64,000 nt of DNA, taken from UBA6016 sp041915365 (GTDB taxonomy: Bacteria > Campylobacterota > Campylobacteria > Campylobacterales > UBA6016). The translations under genes were made by a program, and so were the position numbers. This document shows positions 1 through 8,822 of the stretch, piece after piece (position 1 is the stretch's first letter; every line of letters begins with the position of its first letter). Below the pieces are notes generated by a model, which worked only from the letters and a program-made list of their open reading frames with translations, did no database searches and was not told where the DNA came from. The DNA is taken from positions 62,001 to 126,000 of the forward strand of contig JAYSBP010000002.1 of the NCBI GenBank assembly GCA_041915365.1, given 5' to 3'.

Positions 1-465
1 ACCTATATATGCTACTACTGGATTTTTATCTTTGCCAAGCTCAACCATAGTCAAATAATCAGCCATTAGCTGCACAGGGTGATACAAGTCGGTAAGCCCG
101 TTTATTAGAGGTACTTTTGAGTATTTTGCGAACTCTTCTATTTTCTCTTGCTCATACGTTCTTATCATCACCATATCACACATAGAGCTTATGACCCTTG
201 CGGTATCCTTGATAGGCTCACCTCTTCCTAGCTGAAGGTCTTTACCTGACAAAAACAACCCTACTCCACCAAGTTGATAGATGCCGACCTCGAAGCTAAC
301 CCTAGTTCTTGTTGAGTTTTTTTCAAAAATCATAGCAAGGGTTTTGCCCTCCATATATTGAACGTGCTCACCATTTTTTGCTTCAGCTTTGATGTGTACG
401 GAGAGATTGATAATCTCCAAAATTTCTTCTTTTGAAAAATCTCTCAGACTAAGAAAATGTCTCAC
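1..465 (-). CDS. argF: Ornithine carbamoyltransferase, N-terminal part (runs off the window)
   Basis: Makes citrulline from ornithine and carbamoyl phosphate in arginine synthesis, in the cytoplasm. The reverse strand reads from a GTG start at 465 (MRHFLSLRDFSKEEIL) with AAGGAA just upstream. The carbamoyl-phosphate motif STRTR and the later LTDLYHPVQLMAD stretch are both visible and typical of the transcarbamoylase N-terminal domain. About 155 codons are present; the ornithine-binding C-terminal half lies beyond base 1. It sits 20 bases downstream of hemB on the same strand and is probably co-transcribed with it. Family assignment is strong. OTCase is preferred over aspartate carbamoyltransferase on the overall sequence. 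Confidence 0.93.
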   Translation of the reverse strand, partial: MRHFLSLRDFSKEEILEIINLSVHIKAEAKNGEHVQYMEGKTLAMIFEKNSTRTRVSFEVGIYQLGGVGLFLSGKDLQLGRGEPIKDTARVISSMCDMVMIRTYEQEKIEEFAKYSKVPLINGLTDLYHPVQLMADYLTMVELGKDKNPVVAYIG

Positions 466-485
466 AAGTTATTCCTTGAATATAT

Positions 486-1460
486 CTAGCCGTTTATTAT
501 AGCGGCTGCTTCTTTTGCGTGATAGGTTATTATGATGCCAGCCCCTGCTCTCTTGATGGATAATAATGTCTCCATCATGGCCCTATCATAATCGATAAGC
601 CCCATTTTGCCGGCCATCTTTAGCATCGAATACTCACCCGATACGTTATATGCAGCTATCGGAAGATTTGTTCTGTCTCTAATGTCTCTTATTATATCAA
701 GATATGCTAAAGCTGGCTTGACCATTAATATATCAGCCCCCTGCGCCTCATCCTCAAGACTCTCCTCTATCGCCTCTAGGCGGTTTGCTGGATTCATCTG
801 ATAACTTCTGCGATCTCCAAAGCTCGGGGCTGATTCGGCTACATCACGAAACGGCCCATAAAAAGCACTTGCGAACTTCGTAGAATACGCCATAATAGGC
901 AGGTGGGAGTATCCACTATCATCAAGAGCGCTGCGTATGGCCTCGATCGTGCCGTCCATCATACCACTCGGAGCTATCATATCCACGCCGTGTTTCGCAT
1001 GTATGACAGCTTGACGACCTAGTATTTCGAGCGTAGCATCGTTATCTACTGTTTGAAGTTTTGGATTCAAAATCCCGCAATGCCCATGGTCCGTGTATTC
1101 ACAAAAGCAAAGATCTGTCGATACCATAGCGTCAGGACAAGAATCTTTTATCGCTTTTAGCGCCTCGGCTATTATCCCATGCTCACATAAAGCATCACTA
1201 CCTATCGAGTCTTTGACATCCGGAATTCCAAACAATATAAAAGAGTTTATGCCGATACTCTGGCATAATTTTACCTCTTTGATTACCTCATCTATACTCA
1301 TTTGGTATACGCCAGGCATTGATGAGACTTCATTTTTTATTCCCTTGCCGCTTCTTATGAAGAGAGGATAAATAAAATCGCTCACGGATAGCCTAGTTTC
1401 GGTCAGCATCTCTCTTATTTGTGGATTGATTCTGACCCTTCTAAATCTCTTAAAACTCAC
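486..1460 (-). CDS. hemB: Delta-aminolevulinic acid dehydratase (porphobilinogen synthase)
   Basis: Condenses two 5-aminolevulinates to porphobilinogen in haem synthesis. The protein is 324 aa, the normal family length. The active-site lysine region MVKPALAYLDIIRD and a second lysine region YSTKFASAFYGPFRD are present. The cysteine cluster in STDLCFCEYTDHGHCG fits the zinc-dependent subclass. The start ATG gives MSFKRFRRVRINPQIR. It is followed by argF and is divergent from ribA across about 100 bases. The same neighbourhood, as I recall, occurs in Campylobacter. Confidence 0.97.
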   Translation of the reverse strand: MSFKRFRRVRINPQIREMLTETRLSVSDFIYPLFIRSGKGIKNEVSSMPGVYQMSIDEVIKEVKLCQSIGINSFILFGIPDVKDSIGSDALCEHGIIAEALKAIKDSCPDAMVSTDLCFCEYTDHGHCGILNPKLQTVDNDATLEILGRQAVIHAKHGVDMIAPSGMMDGTIEAIRSALDDSGYSHLPIMAYSTKFASAFYGPFRDVAESAPSFGDRRSYQMNPANRLEAIEESLEDEAQGADILMVKPALAYLDIIRDIRDRTNLPIAAYNVSGEYSMLKMAGKMGLIDYDRAMMETLLSIKRAGAGIIITYHAKEAAAIING

Positions 1461-1559
1461 GACGCACGCCTTATTTATTGAAGTTAGGTCGATTTTAGCA
1501 GAAAATCACACATAGTAAGATAAAATAATTCACAAGTTAGTGCATACGAAGGATTTAAG

Positions 1560-2132
1560 ATTTTACCCATAGAAGTATCCAATACCGCCAAGCTCCCCTC
1601 TAAGTTTGGCAATTTCCTGATACAGGCCTTCAAAGAGGGGGACAAAGAGCATCTAGTAATAAGAACGGCTACTATCGACTGCGATACGCCGCTTGTAAGA
1701 GTGCATTCAGAGTGTCTAACCGGCGACGCTATCGGGAGCCTCAGGTGTGATTGTAGAGACCAGCTCGCTAAAGCACTTGATATGTTAGAAAAAGAGGGAT
1801 GCGGAATGGTGTTATATCTTCGTCAGGAAGGGCGAGGAATAGGACTTCTGAACAAAGTAAACGCTTATAAACTGCAAGACGAGGGACTTGATACGTACGC
1901 CGCAAACCACCAACTAGGCTTTGACTCGGATGAGCGCAACTTTGACATAGTAGAATATATGCTCTCTTATTACGGTGTCAAAAAAATCAAACTTATGACA
2001 AACAACCCAAAAAAGCTAACAAGTATAAAAGGGGTAGAGATAGTCGAAAGAATACCGATAATAATAGAGCCACAAGAGCATAATAAAAACTACCTAAAAG
2101 CCAAAAAAGAGCAAGGTGGACATCTATTTTGA
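1560..2132 (+). CDS. ribA: GTP cyclohydrolase II, apparently with a non-canonical start codon
   Basis: First step of riboflavin synthesis: GTP to a diaminopyrimidine phosphate. RibA hallmarks are VRVHSECLTGDAIGSLRCDC (zinc cysteines) and LRQEGRGIGLLNK. Homology clearly extends upstream of the first GTG (1701): the reading frame before it gives IEVSNTAKLPSKFGNF, the expected RibA N-terminus. No ATG, GTG or TTG exists in frame between the stop at 1521 and 1701. The likely start is ATT at 1560, six bases after AAGGA (1549-1553), giving 190 aa, the usual family size. ATA at 1569 is an alternative. A start at 1701 would remove about 47 conserved residues. The stop overlaps the rsmG start. Confidence 0.85.
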   Translation: MLPIEVSNTAKLPSKFGNFLIQAFKEGDKEHLVIRTATIDCDTPLVRVHSECLTGDAIGSLRCDCRDQLAKALDMLEKEGCGMVLYLRQEGRGIGLLNKVNAYKLQDEGLDTYAANHQLGFDSDERNFDIVEYMLSYYGVKKIKLMTNNPKKLTSIKGVEIVERIPIIIEPQEHNKNYLKAKKEQGGHLF

Positions 2133-2710
2133 GCCTCATTAAGGAGCTTTTATCGCAAAATGGCGTTGAGGTCACAAATGAACAGGCCAAAAAACTTTTT
2201 AGATTTTGCGAACTGCTAAGAGCATGGAACAAAACACACAGCCTAACGTCAATGCGCAAAGATGAAGAATTCAACGACGCAGTGTTAGATAGTGTCTACC
2301 CCCTTACTTTTGCATCTGATTTTGGCTCTTTGCTTGACATAGGGAGCGGCGCTGGCTTTCCGGCTATGCCGCTTGCCATAGTCAAAAACGACGCACATTT
2401 TACATTGTGCGAGCCGCTAAGCAAAAAATACGCTTTTTTGCAATTTGCAAAGCTAGAACTAGAGCTTGACAATATAACTGTCAAAAAAAATAGAGTTGAA
2501 GAGCTTGCAGTGATGGAGTTTGATATGATAAGCTCAAGGGCGGTAACAAATAGCCAAACGCTCATAGACTTATCATCACCTCTATTAAAGACTGGCGGAA
2601 GCTGGCTTTTTTATAAAGGGGAGCGTTCGGCATCGGAAATCGAAGGCCAAAATGTACAAATCTACACAAAAAACAGACGTCACTACGTCTTAATAAGGAA
2701 AGAATCTTGA
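2129..2710 (+). CDS. rsmG: 16S rRNA (guanine-527 N7) methyltransferase RsmG
   Basis: Methylates G527 of 16S rRNA using SAM. It is 193 aa, normal for GidB/RsmG. The SAM-binding motif LLDIGSGAGFPAMPLAIV is near residues 67-84, followed by an acidic loop (LCEPLSKKYAFL) and the late MISSRAV stretch typical of the family. It starts with TTG in a 4-base TTGA overlap with the ribA stop, implying translational coupling. The following gene starts in the same way. Confidence 0.95.
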   Translation: MSLIKELLSQNGVEVTNEQAKKLFRFCELLRAWNKTHSLTSMRKDEEFNDAVLDSVYPLTFASDFGSLLDIGSGAGFPAMPLAIVKNDAHFTLCEPLSKKYAFLQFAKLELELDNITVKKNRVEELAVMEFDMISSRAVTNSQTLIDLSSPLLKTGGSWLFYKGERSASEIEGQNVQIYTKNRRHYVLIRKES

Positions 2711-2937
2711 TTAAGCTTTTGTTTAATTTAGCCGTAATCGCAATAGTTGTATATATTATCTACGTAAAATTTTTCAAAAAATATCCGCAACAAAAAGCGC
2801 CGAAAGACGAGTTTAAAAAGATGGATAACTCTATTATGGTTAGTTGCGATAAATGCGGAACTTTTGTAGAAACTGGGGAATCTATAGCCAAAGACGGCAA
2901 ATTCTACTGCTCAAAAGAGTGTGCGGGGGTAAAATAA
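2707..2937 (+). CDS. Small membrane protein with four-cysteine metal site (PP0621-like)
   Basis: A 76-residue protein with one N-terminal membrane helix (about residues 4-22, LLFNLAVIAIVVYIIYV) followed by a basic linker and a C-terminal zinc-ribbon-like unit: CDKC, then CSKEC. It resembles the PP0621 group of small cysteine-motif proteins, whose function is unknown to me. It starts with TTG overlapping the rsmG stop by four bases and abuts the next gene directly, so it belongs to the ribA-rsmG operon. The zinc-ribbon interpretation is inference from cysteine spacing. Confidence 0.75.
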   Translation: MIKLLFNLAVIAIVVYIIYVKFFKKYPQQKAPKDEFKKMDNSIMVSCDKCGTFVETGESIAKDGKFYCSKECAGVK

Positions 2938-3300
2938 ATGATAATTATCGGCGGGCAAAAAGAAGTAAGCACTGGCGAGAAGCTATCGCTTGATGGAAAC
3001 GGAGAGCTAAAGTACTTTAAATTTGAACAGTCGCAACTCGCAAAATACAAGGGTCTAGTTGACGAAGGCAAACAGATTGCGTTAGGCGTTGCCGACATAA
3101 AAGAGCTAATTTACGCTTGCAATATCGGGGCTAAATATGCGATAACAATCAGGGAAGATGCCGCAATAATGCAAAAAATAGTTGACTCATATATGTTTGA
3201 TACCAAACTGCTCGCAATCATTTACGAAGAAGACGAGATAGAGTGGGCCGCTATCGCAGAAATAGACGGCATAGTATTCGACGAAAAAGAAGAGCTGTGA
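2938..3300 (+). CDS. Conserved hypothetical protein, 120 aa
   Basis: I do not recognise a characterised family. The protein is soluble-looking and acidic, with a mixed alpha/beta pattern (ELIYACNIGAKYAITIRED, MFDTKLLAIIYEEDEIEWAA) and no signal peptide or membrane helix. The pattern loosely suggests a small phospholipase-D-like or TIM-fragment fold, but I cannot support either. It begins immediately after the preceding stop and ends in a 4-base overlap with the flavoprotein gene, so the two products may act together. Confidence 0.7.
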   Translation: MIIIGGQKEVSTGEKLSLDGNGELKYFKFEQSQLAKYKGLVDEGKQIALGVADIKELIYACNIGAKYAITIREDAAIMQKIVDSYMFDTKLLAIIYEEDEIEWAAIAEIDGIVFDEKEEL

Positions 3301-4250
3301 AAGTATACGACATAGCCATTATAGGAGCCGGACCGGCGGGTATAGCCGCCGCAGTTGAGGCATACGCAATTGGAATAACAAATATCGTACTCATAGAAAA
3401 ATCGCAAAATCACTCCGCAACAATAAGAAACTTTTACAAAGACGGTAAAAGAGTGGACAAGGAGTGGATGGGGCAAAAAGTCGAAAGTGGCGGTACGATA
3501 GAGTTTTTGGATGGAACAAAAGAATCTACGCTTGATTTTTTTGACGAGCTTTTGTCCAAAAATCAAATAGAGGTCGTATTTGGCGAGGAAACCGAGAGGG
3601 TCGTAAAAAACGGAGATATATTTGACATATCTACCAGCGCATCAAACTACCATTCAAAAAGCGTCATACTTGCTATCGGCAAAATGGGCAAACCAAACAA
3701 ACCAACCTGCCAGATAACCGCCGAGGCAAAAAAAAGAATACACTACAATCTGGACGCTTGCAGCCAAAATGAAAGCGTATTGGTAGTTGGCGGTGGAAAT
3801 TCGGCTGCTGAATATGCCGTTGACTTGGCGGACAAAAATGATGTTGCACTCTCGTACAGAAAGCCAAACTTCACGAGACTAAACGCCATAAACTTATTAA
3901 ATATCGAAAGACTAAGCTCTCGCGGTAAAATTAGAATGCTCATGGGGACAAATATATCCGCCATAGACGAAAAAGACGGAAAAATAAAAGTTATGTTCGA
4001 TGAGATAGAGGCTGAAATATTCGACAGAGTAGTGTTCGCAATAGGCGGCTCAACTCCGATAGATTTGCTAAAAAAATGCGGCGTAGGGCTAAAAGATTCT
4101 GAGCCGATACTCTCTCATGAGTTTGAAAGCGGCACACAAGGATTGTTCGTCTCTGGCGATATAGCTTTAAAAAACGGCGGTTCGATAGTTGCTGCACTAG
4201 ATATGAGCTACAAAATAGTAAAAAAAATAAAAGAGAGCATCCTAGCCTAG
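3297..4250 (+). CDS. FAD/NAD(P)-dependent oxidoreductase (thioredoxin-reductase-like, no CxxC)
   Basis: A two-Rossmann flavoprotein of 317 aa: FAD motif IIGAGPAGIAAA at residues about 6-17, NAD(P) motif VVGGGNSAAEYAVDL in the middle, and the FAD-contact SGDI near the C-terminus. It lacks the redox CxxC of thioredoxin reductase, which places it nearer ferredoxin-NADP reductase or YpdA-type enzymes; the substrate cannot be told. The GTG start at 3297 overlaps the previous stop (GTGA), and a longer frame from 3243 would add residues before the beta strand of the Rossmann fold. It is convergent with gpsA, overlapping by four bases. Confidence 0.85.
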   Translation: MKVYDIAIIGAGPAGIAAAVEAYAIGITNIVLIEKSQNHSATIRNFYKDGKRVDKEWMGQKVESGGTIEFLDGTKESTLDFFDELLSKNQIEVVFGEETERVVKNGDIFDISTSASNYHSKSVILAIGKMGKPNKPTCQITAEAKKRIHYNLDACSQNESVLVVGGGNSAAEYAVDLADKNDVALSYRKPNFTRLNAINLLNIERLSSRGKIRMLMGTNISAIDEKDGKIKVMFDEIEAEIFDRVVFAIGGSTPIDLLKKCGVGLKDSEPILSHEFESGTQGLFVSGDIALKNGGSIVAALDMSYKIVKKIKESILA

Positions 4251-5152
4251 AACTCTTCTCTTTTTGTGCTAACAAGGAGCTTTCCTAGGCTCTCTCTAGG
4301 CTCGCCCCCATTTAGAAGATGTGCTACTTCATTGGCTATCGGCGAGTGGATATTTTTTTGTTTTGCTATCATAGATATTGCTCTAGCCGTCTCTATCCCC
4401 TCTGCCGTTTCACCGAGAATGCTGAGTATTTCACTCTCATTTTTTCCGCCCGCTAGCATCAGTCCCACACGGTAGTTTCTAGATTTTTCACTCGTAGCGG
4501 TAAGAAACAAATCCCCGACACCGCTAAGACCAAGAAAAGTCTCAAGCTTTGCGCCAAATAAAACCCCAAATCTAGTCATCTCCGCAAGACCTCTTGTTAT
4601 AAGCGCAGCCCTTGCGTTATTCCCGAGTCCGAGACCGTCACATACGCCTGCGGCTATCGCAATAACATTTTTGTAAGCCCCGGCTACTTCTGCGCCCGTA
4701 ACATCAGATGAAGTATAAAGCTTGATAAAAGATGGGAAAAAAGGTAAAAATGACTCCGCACAATCTTTTGAGTGGCTAGAAATTACAAGGGCCGTTGGTA
4801 AAGAGGCTGAGACTTCGACGGCAAATGAAGGGCCAGATAAAAATGCGAGGTTATCTCTTGGAACAAAATCCTCATAAATTTCATTCAGAAATCGACCCCT
4901 GTGGCTCTCTATCCCCTTTGATGCTACGAGTATCTTTTGCCCTCTAAATTCAAAACTGCTAGACAAAAAATCATCCAGACTTTGCGCCGATATAGAGATG
5001 ATGATGTGCGTGCACCCCAAAACTTCATCTAGAGACGTAAACCCTTCTACCTCTCTTTTTGTTCTGGACCATACTTTTACGCTATCAGTCTTTGACGCGG
5101 CAAAAGCAAGCGCACTACCCCACTTTCCAAGACCTATAACACCTATGCTCAT
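4247..5152 (-). CDS. gpsA: Glycerol-3-phosphate dehydrogenase [NAD(P)+]
   Basis: Reduces dihydroxyacetone phosphate to sn-glycerol-3-phosphate for phospholipid synthesis. The N-terminal Rossmann motif is IGVIGLGKWGSALA. The catalytic-lysine region GAYKNVIAIAAGVCDGLGLGNN and the family signature GLSGVGDLFLTATS are present. At 301 aa it is slightly short but complete. The ATG at 5152 forms an ATGA overlap with the stop of the upstream RCK gene. An in-frame GTG further upstream would add six residues before the conserved N-terminus and is not preferred. Confidence 0.96.
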   Translation of the reverse strand: MSIGVIGLGKWGSALAFAASKTDSVKVWSRTKREVEGFTSLDEVLGCTHIIISISAQSLDDFLSSSFEFRGQKILVASKGIESHRGRFLNEIYEDFVPRDNLAFLSGPSFAVEVSASLPTALVISSHSKDCAESFLPFFPSFIKLYTSSDVTGAEVAGAYKNVIAIAAGVCDGLGLGNNARAALITRGLAEMTRFGVLFGAKLETFLGLSGVGDLFLTATSEKSRNYRVGLMLAGGKNESEILSILGETAEGIETARAISMIAKQKNIHSPIANEVAHLLNGGEPRESLGKLLVSTKREEF

Positions 5153-5871
5153 TTTACACCGCCAATACACTCTAGCCTAAACCTAGCAAGCTCGGCACGT
5201 CTACCCATAACGACAAGGACATCGCCTACATCTATTTTGTGATTAAAAGAATTGACGTTAAAAATAAACCGCTTACTTATCTGCTTATCCATAAGCCCAA
5301 GCAATATAATGTCGTACGAATTGGCAATATCCAAATCAAAAAGAAACTTTTGGTCTACGGCAGAATTTTTTTCCACCTCTATCTCGGCTATCTCTATCCC
5401 GTGCCCCATTTTGTTTGGTGCTTTTTCGGCATAAACTACGGAATCTATAAACTCAAGGGCAGTCTGGCGCTTGAGCAGGTGAAATGCCCTCGTAGCGCCT
5501 ATCTCGTTAAAATCTATAGTCTCGTTCGCACCGGCCAAAACCAGCTTTCTTTTTGAGTTTGCATCAGAGGCGCGAGCTAAAATATTAATGTCATCGCTAA
5601 GCGCCCTTACGCTCAGGGTTACAAACAGATTAATTCCGTCATCGTCCGTAACACAGAAAAAATCTGTCACCTCTCCACCAATACCTATCTTAAGAAGGCT
5701 CTCATCGTCGGATAAGTCCGCAAAAACTGGGGCAAAACCGTCATTTTCGGCTTGTATGAAATTGTCTTTGTTGCTTGTCACAATAACTATATCATCAGAG
5801 CCAAAACGCAAATTTTTTAGTAGCTCTTTTGCCACGTCAGAATAGTCGTAAATCACTATTTTTCTAGGCAT
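5149..5871 (-). CDS. RCK/TrkA-N domain protein, probable potassium-channel regulatory partner
   Basis: About 240 aa made of a TrkA-N nucleotide-binding fold (KIVIYDYSDVAKELLKNL) and a TrkA-C-like end (VNSFNHKIDVGDVLVVMG). The usual glycine-rich GxGxxG of RCK domains is replaced by IYDYSDVAKEL, so NAD(H) binding may be altered. It contains the element GANETIDFNEIGA, mirrored as GANETIGLKQGAA in the upstream channel, so the two are paralogous in this part. It overlaps that channel gene by eight bases. It probably co-assembles with or gates the channel (inference). The ATG at 5871 has AAGAGAG about seven bases upstream; GTG 5877 is possible. Confidence 0.8.
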   Translation of the reverse strand: MPRKIVIYDYSDVAKELLKNLRFGSDDIVIVTSNKDNFIQAENDGFAPVFADLSDDESLLKIGIGGEVTDFFCVTDDDGINLFVTLSVRALSDDINILARASDANSKRKLVLAGANETIDFNEIGATRAFHLLKRQTALEFIDSVVYAEKAPNKMGHGIEIAEIEVEKNSAVDQKFLFDLDIANSYDIILLGLMDKQISKRFIFNVNSFNHKIDVGDVLVVMGRRAELARFRLECIGGVK

Positions 5872-7381
5872 TTTCACACTCTCTTAGTATTTTTAACCGA
5901 AACCCCTCGATACGTTTTGGCTTTCCGACGACAATCAGTATATCGCCGTTTCTAATCTGCACATCATCTTTTGGGTTAAATAAAAACTCTCGTCCAGCCC
6001 TAGCTACGCCAATCAGCAAAATACCAAAATACTTACTCTCCAGCATTCCCACGGTTAGCTCTTTCTTGCCATTTTTGATGTGTATTTCATCCACAAGGGC
6101 GTGCTTATCATCGGAGATTAGCTCGTGAATAGCCTGATACGATACTGGGGAGTTCACAAACTCGGCAAGTACGGCTGCCCCCTGTTTAAGTCCTATCGTC
6201 TCGTTTGCACCGGCAAAAAGCATTTTTTGTTCGTTTTTTGCTTCATTAAATTTCGATATGATTTTCACAGTTGACGACAATGACCTAGTGGACAATATAA
6301 TCGAGATATTAACGGTATCACTTTTTGTAAGGCATATTACGGAGTGTGCCCTCGTTGTTATGTCAAGCGTTTTTAGCGTCTCGGCATCAGTCGCATCCGC
6401 CAAAAAAGCCTTTAGTCCCAAATCTCTAGCTCTTGTTATCCTATCTCTGTTTATATCCATAACGACAAAATCTATTCTGGAGCTAGAGAGCTTGTGGGCG
6501 AGCTCTTCTCCCATTTTCCCAAAACCGCATATCAAAACAAATTCTTTTAGGTTTTCTATGTGCTGATGGCTTTTTTGCTCCCTTACAGCGCTGATTCTCT
6601 GCCCAAGGGTAGTTGTAATGAGGGATGTTAGCATCGCAAGGACGCCTAGTCCTGCAAAAACTAGGAAGATAGACGCCACTTTTGACTCTGGCGCCGTAGG
6701 GACGACATCTCCATAACCAACGGTGGCTATCGTAATGACGGACCAATATACGGCGTCAAAATATGTATTTACTTGTGGATTATTTACCTCAAAAACGTAA
6801 AATAGCGACGAGGCAATAAACACGGTCATCGTAATAAGGATAAAAAGGACACCGAATTCATACTTTTTTGTTGCTAGTATCGAAAACAGCCCTCTGGTTA
6901 CCTCTGAGTATCTAAAGATTTTGAAGAGCCTTAGAGGCCTAAGCTCCGGATGTATAGACAAAAGGTCAATAATGCTCATGGGGTGGAAAACAAACGCAAG
7001 CTTATTTTTCAAAATCTCAAAAACCACCTTTCTCCATTGCGGCTTCACTAGCATCTCATCCCACTCTTCAAGACGGGCAATAATTAGCTTGTGCATATCG
7101 GAATGCACCCAAAATCTAAGGAGATATTCAAGGCTAAAAACAATAATTACAAATATTTCTATGGTGTCAAGCAGTAAGCTGGTTTCGTTTTTTATATCAT
7201 ATAGATAGATGCCAACGGTTGCGAAAACGAGGGTAACCATCGTATAGTCAAAATATTTTTTGTACCTAAAAGAATCATTTAAAAGAAGGTTCTTGAAAAA
7301 AGATTTTATTGTCGCATACCGGACGGACGTATCCAGCGCATATGCGACAATTAAAATATATTTTGCTAAGAGTTTACCCAT
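5864..7381 (-). CDS. Six-transmembrane potassium channel with cytoplasmic RCK domain
   Basis: A 505-aa voltage-gated-type potassium channel. An N-terminal sensor-like bundle includes an arginine-bearing segment near residues 147-160 (LRPLRLFKIFRYSEVTRG). It is followed by the pore and the selectivity filter TVGYGD at about 220-225, then a TrkA-N/RCK domain (VLICGFGKMGEELAHKL) and a TrkA-C domain. The design matches the Helicobacter pylori HpKchA type and BK-like prokaryotic channels. Start MGKLLAKY overlaps the gatB stop by eight bases. The downstream gene encodes a second RCK-type protein. Confidence 0.92.
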   Translation of the reverse strand: MGKLLAKYILIVAYALDTSVRYATIKSFFKNLLLNDSFRYKKYFDYTMVTLVFATVGIYLYDIKNETSLLLDTIEIFVIIVFSLEYLLRFWVHSDMHKLIIARLEEWDEMLVKPQWRKVVFEILKNKLAFVFHPMSIIDLLSIHPELRPLRLFKIFRYSEVTRGLFSILATKKYEFGVLFILITMTVFIASSLFYVFEVNNPQVNTYFDAVYWSVITIATVGYGDVVPTAPESKVASIFLVFAGLGVLAMLTSLITTTLGQRISAVREQKSHQHIENLKEFVLICGFGKMGEELAHKLSSSRIDFVVMDINRDRITRARDLGLKAFLADATDAETLKTLDITTRAHSVICLTKSDTVNISIILSTRSLSSTVKIISKFNEAKNEQKMLFAGANETIGLKQGAAVLAEFVNSPVSYQAIHELISDDKHALVDEIHIKNGKKELTVGMLESKYFGILLIGVARAGREFLFNPKDDVQIRNGDILIVVGKPKRIEGFRLKILRECENA

Positions 7382-8810
7382 TTAGCAGCTGTTTGAGAAG
7401 TTCGTTTACTTTTGCCGGATTTGCACTTCCCTTGCTTGCCTTCATAGTTTGTCCGACAAAAAATCCAAATAGCGCCTCTTTTCCTGCTTTGTAGCCTGCT
7501 ATTTGCTGCGGGTTAGCCTTGATAACTTCTTCTATGATGGCGATTATAGCGCCGTCGTCGCTTACTTGTTTGAGACCTAGCTTTTCAATAATTGCATCTA
7601 TCTCTTCATTTGTATTTTCAACAAGATAATCAAGCACGTCTTTTGCGGCTTTACCGCTTATTGTTCCGTCGCTTATTCTTTTTGTAAGCAATGCTAGTTT
7701 TTGCGCCTCTATTCCGCCATCTTTTAGCTCAAGTCCTTTGGCATTTAAACGACCTAGTAGCTCAGTCGTTAACCAGCTAACCGCAAGCTTCGTATCGCTT
7801 CCATCTTTTAGCATCGTCTCAAAATAGTTTGCCATAAACAAATCATTCGTAAGAACACCGGCGTCATAGGGTTTGAGGCCGTACGAGTTTACGAATCTAT
7901 CCTTTTTCTCATCAGGTAGCTCAGGCAGTTTTTTTGCCTCTTCCAGCATTTCATCGGTTACTATTAGCGGCGGCAAATCTGGGTCTGGAAAATATCTATA
8001 GTCTGCTGAACCCTCTTTACCCCTCATAGATCTAGTCTCATTTTTGGAAGGGTCGTATAGTCTGGTCTCTTGAACAACCTCTTTTTCATAAGCTCCGCTC
8101 ATCCAAGCTTCACGCTGTCTTGCCACCTCGTAGTCAATTGCACGCTGAATAAACTTAAAGCTATTAATATTTTTGATTTCAACCCTAGTGTATAGTTTTG
8201 TATCGCCGACAGGTCGTATAGAGACGTTTGCGTCACATCTAAATGAGCCTTCCTGCATATTTGCATCCGAGATATCAAGGTATGTAACTATCGCATGCAG
8301 TTTTTTGAGATAGAGCACGGCTTCAAGGGAACTTGACATATCTGGTTCGGAGACTATCTCCACAAGCGGTGTACCTACACGGTTTAAGTCAACTTTACTA
8401 TATCCGCTCTCATGAATATTTTTTCCGGCATCTTCTTCCATATGTGCCCTGGCTATTCTTACGGTTTTTGAGCCACCCTCTTCAAAATCCATAGTAAGAG
8501 TACCGTGTTCAACTATTGGTATAGTAAATTGAGATATTTGATATGCTTTTGGAGAGTCAGGGTAAAAATAACTCTTTCTATCAAAAATGGATGCTTTATT
8601 GATTGTGGCACCAACTGCATTTCCAAAAAGCATCGCTTTTTTGACGGCTTCCATATTCAAAACTGGAAGTGCCCCCGGTAGAGCAAGGCAAGTTGGGCAA
8701 GTATTTGAGTTTGGCTCATCTCCGAAACTTGTTGAGCAGTTGCAAAAAATTTTAGTTTTAGTGTTTAATTGTACGTGGACTTCAAGTCCTATTACCGTTT
8801 CAAATTGCAT
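7374..8810 (-). CDS. gatB: Aspartyl/glutamyl-tRNA(Asn/Gln) amidotransferase subunit B
   Basis: Part of GatCAB, which amidates mischarged Glu-tRNA(Gln) and Asp-tRNA(Asn). The 478-aa protein has the GatB N-terminus FETVIGLEVHVQL, zinc-type cysteines (FCNCSTSF, NTCPTCL), the DYRYFPDPDLPPL motif and a C-terminal YqeY-like tail. Length and motifs are complete. The gene lies downstream of the thiE-like gene and upstream of the potassium channel, all on one strand with almost no spacing. Confidence 0.98.
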   Translation of the reverse strand: MQFETVIGLEVHVQLNTKTKIFCNCSTSFGDEPNSNTCPTCLALPGALPVLNMEAVKKAMLFGNAVGATINKASIFDRKSYFYPDSPKAYQISQFTIPIVEHGTLTMDFEEGGSKTVRIARAHMEEDAGKNIHESGYSKVDLNRVGTPLVEIVSEPDMSSSLEAVLYLKKLHAIVTYLDISDANMQEGSFRCDANVSIRPVGDTKLYTRVEIKNINSFKFIQRAIDYEVARQREAWMSGAYEKEVVQETRLYDPSKNETRSMRGKEGSADYRYFPDPDLPPLIVTDEMLEEAKKLPELPDEKKDRFVNSYGLKPYDAGVLTNDLFMANYFETMLKDGSDTKLAVSWLTTELLGRLNAKGLELKDGGIEAQKLALLTKRISDGTISGKAAKDVLDYLVENTNEEIDAIIEKLGLKQVSDDGAIIAIIEEVIKANPQQIAGYKAGKEALFGFFVGQTMKASKGSANPAKVNELLKQLLNG

Positions 8811-8822
8811 ATAATTCCTTTA

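Noticed and set aside
1701..2132. ribA read as a truncated 143-aa gene from GTG 1701
   Set aside because: The frame upstream encodes the conserved RibA N-terminus, so truncation is an artefact of start choice, not a broken gene.
5149..7381. The RCK gene and the potassium channel gene as one frameshifted gene
   Set aside because: Both are complete: the channel already has TrkA-N and TrkA-C domains, and the second protein has its own start, ribosome site and full fold.
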